From: Trinickia diaoshuihuensis | GTDB taxonomy: Bacteria > Pseudomonadota > Gammaproteobacteria > Burkholderiales > Burkholderiaceae | Assembly (NCBI RefSeq): GCF_003390925.1 | Contig: NZ_QUBS01000018.1 | Location: 62,001 to 126,000 of the forward strand | Direction of reading: 5' to 3' | Length of the DNA: 64,000 nucleotides | Shown: piece by piece, positions 1-9,194 of the stretch | How positions within the stretch are numbered: position 1 is the stretch's first letter | Layout: every line of letters begins with the position of its first letter | Notes under the pieces: generated by a model | Databases searched by the model: none | What the model was told of the DNA's origin: nothing | The model's input: only the letters and a program-made list of their open reading frames with translations | Translations under genes and position numbers: made by a program

Positions 1-474
1 GATCGCGAAGCGCCGCGCCGCGACGTTCGTCCGCCATAGTGCGCGCGGGCGGCAAATCCAAAGAACGGCCGCGTACAGCGCGGGCGCCGCGACGAGCCAG
101 CCGTTCGTTTCGGCGATCGCGGTGACCGTACGCCTGCCGCCCGCCGCCCAGACGAACACGCCGATCGACCACAGTGCGAACAGCAGACACAAGAACGCAA
201 ATAGCCGCAAAGCCTGCCGCAACCACTGCGGAAGCGGATGGAACGGCCGCTCGGCGCGGGCCCGCGCCCCAGGCAGCACGATCAGCAAAAACAGAAAGAC
301 GCCGTTGATGGACGCCCACGGCGAAGACGCCATGGCAGAGAGCGACTCGCCATAGCCCATCTGCGACATGGAGTAGAGCCAGCGCGCGAGCAACACTAGA
401 CCGATGGCGCGCAGCGTAAACATCGTGCCGGCGCCGGGGGCCGGATCTGTGCGCGTGGGGGTCGCTCTCGCCAA
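1..474 (-). CDS. Partial integral membrane protein of unknown function
   Basis: An open frame reads from a TTG at 474 off the left edge without a stop, so the C-terminus is missing. The TTG is preferred because a strong Shine-Dalgarno (TAAGGAG on the minus strand) lies about 8 bases upstream; the alternative is the in-frame ATG at 423. The 158 visible residues contain about four hydrophobic stretches (around residues 20-35, 50-62, 85-105 and 120-138), consistent with a polytopic inner-membrane protein. I do not recognise the family. A terminator at 601-644 separates it from the upstream glycosyltransferase gene, so it is probably transcribed on its own. Confidence 0.6.
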   Translation of the reverse strand, partial: MARATPTRTDPAPGAGTMFTLRAIGLVLLARWLYSMSQMGYGESLSAMASSPWASINGVFLFLLIVLPGARARAERPFHPLPQWLRQALRLFAFLCLLFALWSIGVFVWAAGGRRTVTAIAETNGWLVAAPALYAAVLWICRPRALWRTNVAARRFAI

Positions 475-600
475 GACGCTCTCCTAAGGTCAGTCGAATT
501 CGCCGCGGTTTCCGCGGCAGCAGCATTATAGGGATTTGGGCGCCGCCTTTCCCACTCCCAGCCCGAGCCCGCTCACAGCGGGTACGCCGCCGCAGGCCGA

Positions 601-644
601 TAAAAACAACACGCCCCGCATGCCGCAAGGCAGGCGGGGCGTGT
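601..644 (-). terminator. Rho-independent terminator of the glycosyltransferase gene
   Basis: A perfect 11-bp stem (609-619 with 634-644) encloses a smaller TGCC/GGCA stem. On the minus strand it is followed by a T-rich run (601-608), as expected for a terminator of the gene ending at 701. Confidence 0.85.
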
Positions 645-700
645 GCCCGGTGAAGCCCCAACGCGCGAGACGACGGCCCGCGCGCTGTGGTATCGGGCGC

Positions 701-1765
701 TTAACCGGCGGCGACTTCGCGCAGCACCGTGCGGCGCTTTTGACGCAGCAGGTTTTCGTACGACGCGAGGTAATTCTGCGCCATCACCTTCGACGTGAAG
801 CGCTCTTCGAACGCCTTGCGCACGTTCTCGCGCGGCAGCGACGACAAACGCTTGACGGCGGCCACGGCCGACAGCTCGTCTTCGACGACGAAACCCGACA
901 CGCCGTTTTCGATCACCTCGGGCACCGAGCCGCGCTTGAACGCGATCACCGGCGTACCGCACGCCATCGCTTCAATCATGACGAGACCGAACGGCTCCGG
1001 CCAATCGATCGGGAACAGCAGTGCGTGGGCGCCACCGAGGAATTCGGCCTTCTCCGACTCGCTGATTTCGCCGATGTATTCGACGTGCGGCAGCGAGAAC
1101 AGCGGCTTGATCTGCTCTTCATAGTAGGCGCGGTCGGCCTTGTCGAGCTTGGCGGCGATCTTGATCTTCATGCCGGCCTTCTCGGCGATGCGAATGGCCG
1201 TGTCCACACGCTTTTCCGGCGAAATGCGGCCGAGGAATGCGAGGTAGCTCGGCTCGATGTCTTTGCGCGGCGTGAGCAGGTTTTCCGGCAGGCCGTGATA
1301 GACCGTCGAGAGCCAGCTTGCCTGCGGTAGCGGCATGCGCTGATTATCGGAGATCGAGACGACCGGCACGTCGTTGAACGTGTTGAAGATCGGCTGCAGT
1401 TCGGGCAGGTCGAGACGGCCGTGCAACGTCGTCAGATGCGGCACCGGCTGGCGCGAGAACAGCGAAAACGGGTAGTAGTCGATGTGGAAATGCAGCACGT
1501 CGAACTCTTCGGCGCGGCGGCGCACTTCCTCGAGCAGCAACATATGCGGGGCCATCGTGTCGCGGATCGACGGATCGAGACGCAGCGCCTGCGGCCAGAA
1601 CGCTTCGAGCTTCGCCGACGTCTTGGAATCGCCGCTCGCAAAGAGCGTGACGTCGTGACCGAGTTCAACGAGCGCTTCCGTCAAATACGACACCACGCGC
1701 TCCGTTCCGCCATAGAGCTTTGGGGGAACCGCTTCGTGCAAAGGAGCGATTTGAGCGATCCGCAT
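701..1765 (-). CDS. Glycosyltransferase family 4 protein
   Basis: The product (354 aa) has the GT-B architecture of GT4 enzymes, which transfer a sugar from a nucleotide-sugar donor. The N-terminal Rossmann-like half begins MRIAQIAPL and carries the KLYGGTERVV acceptor-side glycine motif (about residues 17-26). The C-terminal donor domain starts near YLAFLGRISPEKRVD and holds the EX7E-type motif EPFGLVMIEAMACGTPV at about residues 257-273. No signal peptide or membrane segment is visible, so it should act in the cytoplasm or at the inner membrane face. Length is normal for the family. It is monocistronic, with its own terminator downstream and a long upstream region containing a 20-bp palindrome. 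The substrate cannot be deduced. Confidence 0.93.
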   Translation of the reverse strand: MRIAQIAPLHEAVPPKLYGGTERVVSYLTEALVELGHDVTLFASGDSKTSAKLEAFWPQALRLDPSIRDTMAPHMLLLEEVRRRAEEFDVLHFHIDYYPFSLFSRQPVPHLTTLHGRLDLPELQPIFNTFNDVPVVSISDNQRMPLPQASWLSTVYHGLPENLLTPRKDIEPSYLAFLGRISPEKRVDTAIRIAEKAGMKIKIAAKLDKADRAYYEEQIKPLFSLPHVEYIGEISESEKAEFLGGAHALLFPIDWPEPFGLVMIEAMACGTPVIAFKRGSVPEVIENGVSGFVVEDELSAVAAVKRLSSLPRENVRKAFEERFTSKVMAQNYLASYENLLRQKRRTVLREVAAG

Positions 1766-2499
1766 AGTGATGGACTCCTAATAAAAATTCAGGCAAATGT
1801 ATTGACGTTGTTTGGAAGCGAATCGCCCGCTCCAGCATCAGGCCGCAGCAACCCATCCCGCGGGATGGGTGCGATTCGCCCTTGGCCGTCGACGACACTG
1901 CTCGATCGATCTTGGGGCTACGCGCCACAGACGTTAAACGCACGGCTCGCCCAACCGTTGACGACATGCGTCAAAATCCCTTAGGGCAAACCCGGATCGA
2001 TTATCCAACCGGTTTCATGCTGCGCCGCACGAGATTTCAAACTCTTTACGTTGTTACAGACCGGATACATTTCGCCCGACACGCTCACCGGTACCGCGCC
2101 TACAGTACGGCGATGCACCGAGCGCGCCCGGCCGGCACGCCACGCGTGCAACGCACGTGCCCGCCGATGGCGCGAAGGACGCCGCCGGGCCATCCGATCA
2201 AGCCCCAAATACCGCCAAATACCGCAATTCCCCGGTCACATTTGCGCGGCGTTTGGACATAACCGGCTATTGTATCGGAAAATTACGGTTAGCTTCGATC
2301 GAGCTTTCGTTCGAGACGCGCACCGAACTTGCTCCATGGAACCGGGACGATGCGCTGCCGCAAACCGGCGTTGTGCATACCCAACGCTCGTCGTGAAGCC
2401 CCGGGGAAGTTCCGCGGATGTTTACAATGGCGGCGTGCCGCACTATCTCGTTATTGCTCGAGATTGGCTGCCGGTACGCCACTCGCAGACTATGCTTTG
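1766..2499. other. Long divergent intergenic region
   Basis: These 734 bases separate the leftward glycosyltransferase gene from the rightward ABC transporter gene. Short open frames here have no recognisable protein character and poor codon bias, so I see no gene. The region must hold both promoters. It contains a perfect 20-bp palindrome at 1851-1870 and a short direct repeat (AAATACCGC twice) near 2205-2225. Confidence 0.6.
1851..1870. promoter_or_regulatory. Perfect 20-bp palindrome, possible operator
   Basis: The half-site ACCCATCCCG is followed directly by its exact reverse complement. It lies about 86 bases upstream of the glycosyltransferase start codon. With no loop it would make a poor RNA hairpin, so a dimeric DNA-binding protein site is more likely. 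The regulator is unknown. Confidence 0.5.
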
Positions 2500-4368
2500 A
2501 TGACACTCGCTTCGCGTGCCTCGCACGAACCACAATTGGAACATTTGACCGTCGCCGAACGTAACGCGCGCAACGCCCGGCTCTCGAGCTATGCCGACCG
2601 CCCGCTCGCGTTCTTGCTCAGTTACATCCGGCGCCACCCCGTCTCCCACGCGATCGTGCTGGCGAGCGTCTTCGCCGCCGTCGGATGCGCGCTCGCCTCG
2701 CAATACGCGATCAAGCATTTGATCGACGTGCTGGGCATGGGCCGGCATCATCCTGGCCCGCTCTGGGGGGCGTTCGCGATCCTGGTCGGCCTCATCGCCG
2801 CCGACAATTTGTTGTGGCGCATCGGCGGCTGGGTCGCCGCGCATGCATTCGTCGACGTAACGGGCGACTTGCGCCGCGACCTGTTCCAGTACTTGACCGG
2901 CCACTCGCCGACCTACTTCTCGGAGCGTCAACCGGGCACCATCGCGAGCCGCATCACGGCCACCTCGAACGCGGTTTACACGTCCGAGAACACGATGGCC
3001 TGGAACGTGTTGCCGCCTTGCATCGCCGTGATCGGCGCGATCGTCATGATCGTGACGGTCAACCCGGTCATGGCGGGCTCGCTCTTGCTGTGCTCGGCCG
3101 TGCTGGCCGTGGTGCTCTTCAAGCTGGCCGGACGCGGCTCGTCGCGGCATCACCACTTCGCGACGAAAGCGGCGGCCGTGGACGGTGAGCTCGTCGACGT
3201 GATCGGCAACATGGCGCTCGTACGGGCCTTCGGCATGACGCTGCGCGAACAGCGCCGCTTCGGCGAAACGGTCAAGGCGGAGATGGATGCGCGCCAGCAA
3301 AGCCTGTTGTATTTGGAACGTCTGCGCCTGCTGCATGCCGTCATCACCGCCTTTCTCTCGGCCGCACTGCTCGGCTGGGCGCTTTGGCTATGGACGCAGG
3401 GACGCGCGACCTCGGGCGACATCGTGCTCACGAGCTCGCTCGGCTTCACGATTTTGCACGGTACGCGCGATCTGGCCGTGGCCCTCGTCGACGTGACGCA
3501 GCATATCGCCCGGCTCGCCGAGGCCGTCAAAACGCTGCTGCAGCCGCATGGGATGCCCGATCGGGAAGACGCCGTGCCGCTCGTGACGCACGGCGGACGC
3601 GTCGATTTCGAAGGCGTGACGTTCGCCTATCCGCGCCGCAAGCCGATTCTCGATCAGTTCGATCTGCACATCGAAGCCGGGCAGCGCGTGGGGCTCGTCG
3701 GCAAATCGGGGGCCGGCAAATCGACCGTCCTCGCCCTGCTGCAACGCTTTTACGACACGCAAGGCGGCTCGATCAAGATCGACGGTCAGGACATCGGCGC
3801 CATCACGCAAGACAGCCTGCGCCATGCGATCGCGCTCGTGCCGCAGGACATCGCGCTCTTTCATCGGACGGTTTACGAGAATATCGCCTACGGCCGGCCC
3901 GAGGCGACGCGCGAGGAAGTGCACGCCGCCGCCCGCGAGGCGCGCTGCACCGATTTCATCGAGGCGATGCCGGAAGGCTTCGATACGATCGTGGGCGATC
4001 GCGGCGTCAAGCTCTCGGGCGGTCAGCGTCAGCGGATCGCCATCGCCCGCGCCATCTTGAAGAACGCGCCGATTTTATTGCTCGACGAAGCCACCTCGGC
4101 GCTCGACAGCGCATCGGAAGAAGCGATCCAGCAGGCCCTCGACCGGCTCATGGTCGGGCGCACCGTCATCGCCATCGCCCACCGTCTGTCGACGCTGCAA
4201 AACTTCGACCGGATCATCGTCATGAGCGCCGGCAAAGTCATCGACGACGGCTCGCCCGAAGCATTGCGCAACCGCCCCGGGATCTATCGCGATCTGCTCG
4301 CCAAACAGCACGGCAAGGCGGCGCTGCACCACCCCGGCGGGCATAAGGTCGACGAACACGTCGCCTGA
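2500..4368 (+). CDS. ABC transporter, fused permease and ATPase (MsbA/multidrug type)
   Basis: This 622-residue half-transporter has an N-terminal six-helix membrane domain (about residues 30-320) and a C-terminal nucleotide-binding domain. The NBD shows Walker A GKSGAGKS (near residue 400), the signature LSGGQ (near 505), Walker B ILLLDEATSALD (near 525) and an H-loop histidine in AIAHRLSTL. It should homodimerise in the inner membrane and use ATP to export a lipid or hydrophobic compound. I chose the ATG at 2500 because conserved sequence begins there; the frame stays open further upstream, but that stretch is not protein-like. It converges with otsA across a shared terminator. The substrate is unknown. 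Confidence 0.92.
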   Translation: MTLASRASHEPQLEHLTVAERNARNARLSSYADRPLAFLLSYIRRHPVSHAIVLASVFAAVGCALASQYAIKHLIDVLGMGRHHPGPLWGAFAILVGLIAADNLLWRIGGWVAAHAFVDVTGDLRRDLFQYLTGHSPTYFSERQPGTIASRITATSNAVYTSENTMAWNVLPPCIAVIGAIVMIVTVNPVMAGSLLLCSAVLAVVLFKLAGRGSSRHHHFATKAAAVDGELVDVIGNMALVRAFGMTLREQRRFGETVKAEMDARQQSLLYLERLRLLHAVITAFLSAALLGWALWLWTQGRATSGDIVLTSSLGFTILHGTRDLAVALVDVTQHIARLAEAVKTLLQPHGMPDREDAVPLVTHGGRVDFEGVTFAYPRRKPILDQFDLHIEAGQRVGLVGKSGAGKSTVLALLQRFYDTQGGSIKIDGQDIGAITQDSLRHAIALVPQDIALFHRTVYENIAYGRPEATREEVHAAAREARCTDFIEAMPEGFDTIVGDRGVKLSGGQRQRIAIARAILKNAPILLLDEATSALDSASEEAIQQALDRLMVGRTVIAIAHRLSTLQNFDRIIVMSAGKVIDDGSPEALRNRPGIYRDLLAKQHGKAALHHPGGHKVDEHVA

Positions 4369-4383
4369 ATTCGCTCTTTAGAC

Positions 4384-4417
4384 AAAAAGGCCCGGCGCAT
4401 CATGCCCGGGCCTTTTT
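4384..4417. terminator. Bidirectional terminator between the ABC transporter gene and otsA
   Basis: A perfect 12-bp stem (4384-4395 with 4406-4417) has an A-run on the left arm and a T-run on the right arm, so it can end transcription from both converging genes. Confidence 0.93.
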
Positions 4418-4420
4418 CGT

Positions 4421-5908
4421 TCAAGCCGCCACGCGCTTGCGAGCCGTCTTCGCGCGCGTTGCACCGGCCTTCTCCGGTTGCGCGTTCGTCGCCGGGCGCC
4501 GCCCAGGTTCGTGCGCCAGGTCGCGCAAGAAGGTGTCGCGCCACACCGAGACGTTATTGCTGCGCAACTGGGCGATCATGTCGCGATAGCGCGCACGCCG
4601 CTCGGCGAGCGGCATCGAGAGCGCTTGGGCGAGTGCCTGCGCCATGCCGTCGATGTCGATCGGATTGACGATCAAGGCGCCGGTCAACTCGTCGGCCGCG
4701 CCGGCGAAGCGCGATAAAACCAGCACGCCCGGGTCGTCCGGATCTTGCGCGGAGACGTATTCCTTGGCGACGAGGTTCATCCCGTCGCGCAAAGGCGTGA
4801 CGTAGCCGACGTGCGATTGCCGGAACAGCGCGGCCAGCACCGATCGCTCGTACTGCCGGTGGATGTAGCGGATGGGCGTCCAATCGAGTTCGGCGAAACG
4901 GCCGTTAATGCGTCCGAGTTCCGACTCGAGCCGCAGCCGGATGTCTTGATAGGCATGCATGTCCGCGCGTGTGGGCGGAGCGATTTGCACGTACGACACG
5001 TTGTTGCGGCAGGCCGGAACTTGATCGAGCAATCGCTCGAACGCACGGAAGCGCTCGACGAGCCCCTTCGAATAATCGAGTCGGTCGACGCTCATGATCA
5101 GTTTTCGCTCATGCAGCGTCTGGCGCATCATGCGTACGGACTTGCCGCGCGAGCCCGACTTGGCGAGCTGCGCGATTTCGTCGGGGTAGACGCCGATCGG
5201 ATAAGCCGCCGCGCGCAGCGAACGCCCGAAGGCACGCACGCGTGCCGGCGAGCCCGCGACGAACGGTGCGGCATCTGCCCCGCCCTCGATCTCGCCGGCA
5301 GCCTCATGCACCACGTAGTCGCAAAACGCGCGGACATCCGCTTGCGTTTGGAAGCCGAGCAAATCGAACGAGCACAGCGCCTCGACGAGCGCACGGTGCG
5401 GCGGGACGGCCAACAGCACTTGGGCGGCCGGAAACGGGATGTGCAGAAAGAAACCGATCCGATTCTCGACGCCCGCCACGCGCAGGGCCTGCGCGAACGG
5501 GATTAGATGATAGTCGTGCACCCAAATGACGTCGTCGGGCCGCAGCAACGGAACGAGTTGCTGGGCGAGCCACGTATTGACGCGCCAATAGCCTTCGAAG
5601 TCGTGACCGTCGTACTGGATGAGATCGGCTCGATAGTGAAACGCGGGCCACAGCGTCGCGTTCGAAAAACCGCGGTAGTACTGATCGTAGTCGCGCCGCG
5701 CAAGCCCGATCGTCGCAAACGTGACAGGGCCCTGCTCGACGAGCTGCAACTGCGGCTGCCCCGACGAGACCACCTCGCCGCTCCAGCCGAACCACATCCC
5801 GCCCGTTTCCTTGAGCGCGTCGTAGACGCCGACCGCCAAGCCGCCGGCGGCCGGACCGCCCTCCGAGATCGGTGCGACCCGGTTCGAAACGATAATCAGA
5901 CGACTCAT
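4421..5908 (-). CDS. otsA: Alpha,alpha-trehalose-phosphate synthase (UDP-forming)
   Basis: OtsA joins UDP-glucose and glucose-6-phosphate to make trehalose-6-phosphate in the cytoplasm. The 495-residue protein is typical of GT20. Visible motifs are the N-terminal [10 protein letters not shown] with the GGLAVGV glycine loop, [18 protein letters not shown], the nucleotide-binding [10 protein letters not shown] and the C-terminal [11 protein letters not shown]. The start at 5908 overlaps the otsB stop codon as ATGA, so the two genes are translationally coupled. A lysine/alanine-rich tail (about the last 25 residues) extends beyond the conserved fold. Trehalose made by this pair normally protects against osmotic and desiccation stress. 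Confidence 0.97.
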   Translation of the reverse strand: MSRLIIVSNRVAPISEGGPAAGGLAVGVYDALKETGGMWFGWSGEVVSSGQPQLQLVEQGPVTFATIGLARRDYDQYYRGFSNATLWPAFHYRADLIQYDGHDFEGYWRVNTWLAQQLVPLLRPDDVIWVHDYHLIPFAQALRVAGVENRIGFFLHIPFPAAQVLLAVPPHRALVEALCSFDLLGFQTQADVRAFCDYVVHEAAGEIEGGADAAPFVAGSPARVRAFGRSLRAAAYPIGVYPDEIAQLAKSGSRGKSVRMMRQTLHERKLIMSVDRLDYSKGLVERFRAFERLLDQVPACRNNVSYVQIAPPTRADMHAYQDIRLRLESELGRINGRFAELDWTPIRYIHRQYERSVLAALFRQSHVGYVTPLRDGMNLVAKEYVSAQDPDDPGVLVLSRFAGAADELTGALIVNPIDIDGMAQALAQALSMPLAERRARYRDMIAQLRSNNVSVWRDTFLRDLAHEPGRRPATNAQPEKAGATRAKTARKRVAA

Positions 5909-6657
5909 GATCGATGCTGTGCGGCGGCGACGATATCGGCGAGCCAATCGACGAAGGCGCCGACCGACTCCACGCGCGAGCGAGCCGACGTATCGCCCGC
6001 GCCGACTTTGATGGAGAGCCCGCCGCGCTCGTTGACGACGGCGAACGCCTTTTCGTCGGTCAAATCGTCGCCCGCGAACACGGGCTTGCGTCCGGCAAAG
6101 GGCGGCTCGTCGAGAAAAGCCGTCAGCGCGCGCCCTTTATCGACGTTTTTCGGCTTGATTTCGAAGACCATTTTGCCGGGCTGCAAGACGTACGCGTCCG
6201 CATGCTCGTCGACGAGACGCTGCGTGGCCTCGCGAGCGGCCGTTTCAGCGAGCGGCGCGTTCCGGTAATGCAATGCGAGCGCGGCGCCCTTGATTTCGAG
6301 CAGCGTTCCCGGATGGGCGCGGACGAGTTCCTCCAGCACGCGCTCCATACGCAACAAGCGCTCGTCGTTAAAGCCCAGCCGGACCGTATCGCCGCTCGCG
6401 TCGCGCCGCTCGGCCCCATGCAAGCCGGCCACGGGCAAGTCGGGCATGCCGAGGAACGCATCGATGCTGTCGATGCCGCGGCCCGACACGACGGCAACGG
6501 CGCCGCGCGTCAAACGCCGCAACTGCGCCAGCGAATCGACGACGGCCGGCGGCACGATCACGCCGTCCGGCGTGGGAGCGAGTTCGACGAGGGTGCCGTC
6601 GAAGTCGAAGAAGAACGCCGTCTCGCTGGGAGACAGAAAAGCCGGTAAAGATTGCAT
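5905..6657 (-). CDS. otsB: Trehalose-6-phosphate phosphatase
   Basis: This HAD-superfamily phosphatase (250 aa) removes phosphate from trehalose-6-phosphate to release trehalose. Motif I is DFDGTLVELAPTPD near residue 18, with the nucleophile and general acid aspartates. Motif II is VVSGRG, and motif IV is FAGDDLTDEKAF near residue 195. It is the first gene of an otsB-otsA operon and overlaps otsA by four bases. The order otsB then otsA with no other member is common in related species. Confidence 0.96.
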   Translation of the reverse strand: MQSLPAFLSPSETAFFFDFDGTLVELAPTPDGVIVPPAVVDSLAQLRRLTRGAVAVVSGRGIDSIDAFLGMPDLPVAGLHGAERRDASGDTVRLGFNDERLLRMERVLEELVRAHPGTLLEIKGAALALHYRNAPLAETAAREATQRLVDEHADAYVLQPGKMVFEIKPKNVDKGRALTAFLDEPPFAGRKPVFAGDDLTDEKAFAVVNERGGLSIKVGAGDTSARSRVESVGAFVDWLADIVAAAQHRS

Positions 6658-6972
6658 CAGCTTGGTTCGTGTGACGGCCTCATGCGGCTCGTAGCCGCGA
6701 GAAACCGGAAAAGTTTGCGCATCTTACCGCGCCTGCGTCGCCTTTTCGAGCAACCGTGCCTCGAAACCGGCGCGACCGCGCCGAATGACGCATCGCGGCT
6801 CCCTCCCCGAATGTTGCCTGGTCCTGCGACATAATGCCTCGCCATGAGGCGCCCCGCGCCCATGAACGGCAAGTGTCAGCTATTTACGCTATATTCGCTC
6901 GCTCGCAACGGCACAGCCGCCGCTGCTCGTATCAGAGTAGCCTCGGTGTCGCCCCTCCCTCTCGAGCCACGC
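6658..6972. other. Divergent intergenic region, otsB / SCO gene
   Basis: About 315 bases separate the leftward otsB from the SCO gene. A frame runs open upstream of the chosen SCO start (from 6844), but its translation lacks recognisable protein character. I see no further gene. The promoters of both operons should lie here; I could not pick convincing -35/-10 pairs. Confidence 0.45.
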
Positions 6973-7653
6973 ATGCCGCGCGTCGAACCGACTCCCTTCG
7001 CTCCCGCTTATAACCGCGATAACAACGCCACCCCCGCGCGGCGCGTTCGCCCCCGCACGCGGGTGCTGCGCGGCCTGATCGGGCTTGCCTGCGCCGCGCT
7101 CGCCGCGAGCTGCTCGCACGACGAGGGGCACTGGCAACTGACCGATGTGACGGGGCATCTTCCCGATCTCGCTTTCAAGCTCACCGAGGACACGGGCAAC
7201 AACGTGACCGCCACGGCTTATCGCGGCCAGACGACGCTCGTCTATTTCGGTTACACGCATTGCCCCGACGTCTGCCCCGAAACGATGGCCCGCCTCATGC
7301 AAGTATTGGCCAAGCTGCCGGCGCACGATGCGAGCCAGGTGCGGATTCTCTTTATCTCGGTCGATCCGGCACGCGACACGCCCCAATCGCTGCATGCCTA
7401 TGTCGGCGCGTTCGATGCCGCGCACATTCGGGGCCTGACCGGCACCGATGCGCAAGTCGAGTCGCTGGCCAAGCGCTATCGCGTGGCGTACCAAATGGAA
7501 AAGCGCGATCCGAACGGGAGCTACGAGGTGACGCATAGCTCGGCCGTCTATGTCTTCGATCGCGACGGACGGGCACGGCTGCTGGCGACCAGCAGCGACA
7601 CCGCCGACGCGATCGCGCACGATCTGCAACGCATCATCGAGCACGATGCTTAA
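6973..7653 (+). CDS. SCO1/SenC family copper-binding lipoprotein
   Basis: SCO proteins deliver copper to the CuA centre of cytochrome oxidase or act as thiol reductants in the periplasm. The copper-ligating CPDVC pair lies in the thioredoxin-like fold (GYTHCPDVCPETM, near residue 97), and the third ligand is the histidine of THSSAVYVFD. A hydrophobic N-terminal segment ends in LAASC, which fits a lipobox, so the mature protein is probably a lipoprotein. The start is uncertain: 6973 is used, a GTG nearer the hydrophobic segment is possible, and the frame is open upstream to 6844. The next gene begins 13 bases downstream and encodes a CtaG-type assembly factor, which supports a role in oxidase biogenesis. 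Confidence 0.9.
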   Translation: MPRVEPTPFAPAYNRDNNATPARRVRPRTRVLRGLIGLACAALAASCSHDEGHWQLTDVTGHLPDLAFKLTEDTGNNVTATAYRGQTTLVYFGYTHCPDVCPETMARLMQVLAKLPAHDASQVRILFISVDPARDTPQSLHAYVGAFDAAHIRGLTGTDAQVESLAKRYRVAYQMEKRDPNGSYEVTHSSAVYVFDRDGRARLLATSSDTADAIAHDLQRIIEHDA

Positions 7654-7665
7654 ACGGAAGCCGCA

Positions 7666-8541
7666 ATGAACTTGCTTTACTGGCTCGATCCTTGGGAACC
7701 ATCGCCGACAGTCGTCGTCGCCATCCTTACGGCAGCGATCCTCTATGCGCGCGGCGCGAGGCATGCGCGCGTATCGTTGCAGCGCCGGGTGGCGTTCTGG
7801 TTCGGGCTCGTCGCGCTCTATATCGCCCTGCACACGCGGCTCGATTATTTCTTCGAGCATGAGTTCTTCATGCATCGGTTGCAGCACCTAGTGCTCCACC
7901 ACCTCGGCCCATTCTTCATCGCATGGTCGTATCCGGGCGCCGCGCTGCGCGCGGGCATCCCGTTCAACTGGCGCCGGCGCTTACGTCCCGCCGCACGCAC
8001 GCAGCCGGCGCGTTTCGTTCTGAACGCCGTGTTCCATCCGGTCGTTGCCGTCGTGCTGTTCGTCGGGCTGATCTACTTTTGGCTGCTCTCGCCGATCCAC
8101 TTCAAGGCGATGCTCGACTGGCGGCTGTACCGCATCATGAACTGGAGCATGGTCGTGGACGGCTTGCTGTTCTGGTGGCTCGTGCTCGATCCGCGTCCGG
8201 CTCCGCCCGCGCGTTTGGCGCCGGGAAGGCGAATCATGATCGTCGTTGCGGCGATTCCGCCGCAAATCGTGCTCGGCGCTCTGATCTTCTTTACGCCGCG
8301 CGAACTCTATCCGATCTATTCGATTTGCGGACGGGCTTTCACGTGGATCAGCCCGATTCGCGATCAGCAGATCGGCGGCCTGCTGCTCTGGATCCCGGGA
8401 TCGATGATGAGCGTGTTCGGCGCGCTCATTGCCTTGCGCCACTGGATGCGGCTATCGGCACGTGAGCGGCTGATCGAGGAACGCCGTCGCGAGGCGCCCG
8501 CGCCTAGCCCGACGGCCGCCCCCGCCGCGCACGCGCATTAA
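7666..8541 (+). CDS. Cytochrome c oxidase assembly factor, CtaG/Caa3 family
   Basis: This 291-residue polytopic membrane protein matches the caa3_CtaG family, whose members help assemble the copper centres of haem-copper oxidases. Several hydrophobic segments are visible across the length. Histidine-rich stretches FFEHEFFMHRLQHLVLHH (about residues 63-80) look like the family's conserved metal-associated motif. It follows the SCO gene by 13 bases, so the two form a likely operon. The C-terminus is an alanine/proline-rich tail. Confidence 0.9.
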   Translation: MNLLYWLDPWEPSPTVVVAILTAAILYARGARHARVSLQRRVAFWFGLVALYIALHTRLDYFFEHEFFMHRLQHLVLHHLGPFFIAWSYPGAALRAGIPFNWRRRLRPAARTQPARFVLNAVFHPVVAVVLFVGLIYFWLLSPIHFKAMLDWRLYRIMNWSMVVDGLLFWWLVLDPRPAPPARLAPGRRIMIVVAAIPPQIVLGALIFFTPRELYPIYSICGRAFTWISPIRDQQIGGLLLWIPGSMMSVFGALIALRHWMRLSARERLIEERRREAPAPSPTAAPAAHAH

Positions 8542-8561
8542 TGCGTCAATACCGTTCGACG

Positions 8562-9056
8562 CTAGACGGAGCGCATCCAGATATGCGGGATGCCGTCGTC
8601 GTCATGCACCTCCGAGATCGGCTCGAAGCCGAACGCGCCATAAAACATTTGCAGATGCGCCTGGGCGTGCAGCTTGATCGCCGCCTCGGGCCATTGGGCC
8701 ACGATGTACTTGAGCGCTTGTGCCAGCATGGCGCTACCCAGACCGATGCGACGAAATTCCGATGTCGTCAGCACGCGTCCGATGCGGATGTCGGTGTCCG
8801 TTTCGTCCGGCAATAACACGCGCAGATAGCCGGCTAGCTGCGGGGCGCCGGCATCGTTCGAATAGGCGAACAAATGCCACGCGCCTTTGTCGAGTCCATC
8901 CACATCGTTGTAGACGCATTGCTGCTCGACGACGAAGACGGCGTTGCGCGCCGCCAGCATGTCGTAGGTTTCGTCGGCCGTCAGTTGAGCGAACGGCTTC
9001 CAGCGCCATTCGAGCGATTCGTGCGTTTGCTGCGTTTCGTGGGTGACGTCGGCCAT
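8562..9056 (-). CDS. GNAT family N-acetyltransferase, ElaA-like
   Basis: The 164-residue product resembles ElaA, a small GNAT protein of unknown physiological substrate. It has the EWRWKPFAQLTADETYDMLA opening and the VFVVEQQCVYND segment typical of the family. The acetyl-CoA binding motif A is IGRVLTTSEFRRIGLGSAML (about residues 95-114). The ATG at 9056 is preferred because AGGA lies six bases upstream. It converges on the CtaG-like gene and diverges from the next gene. Cytoplasmic. Confidence 0.9.
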   Translation of the reverse strand: MADVTHETQQTHESLEWRWKPFAQLTADETYDMLAARNAVFVVEQQCVYNDVDGLDKGAWHLFAYSNDAGAPQLAGYLRVLLPDETDTDIRIGRVLTTSEFRRIGLGSAMLAQALKYIVAQWPEAAIKLHAQAHLQMFYGAFGFEPISEVHDDDGIPHIWMRSV

Positions 9057-9194
9057 GGGCAAGTCCTAGGGAAGTAGAGCCGAACGATTATCCCGCGACA
9101 TTGGGACGAATGCCAGGCAAGCCGGCGATTGCCAAGGCGCGTACGATGTTCGCTGGCGGCGACCGCCGCGTGGCTTTTCTTGGGTGCCAGGCCG

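Noticed and set aside
536-1330. Plus-strand open frame across the glycosyltransferase gene
   Set aside because: Antisense shadow with no protein-like pattern; it also crosses the terminator at 601-644.
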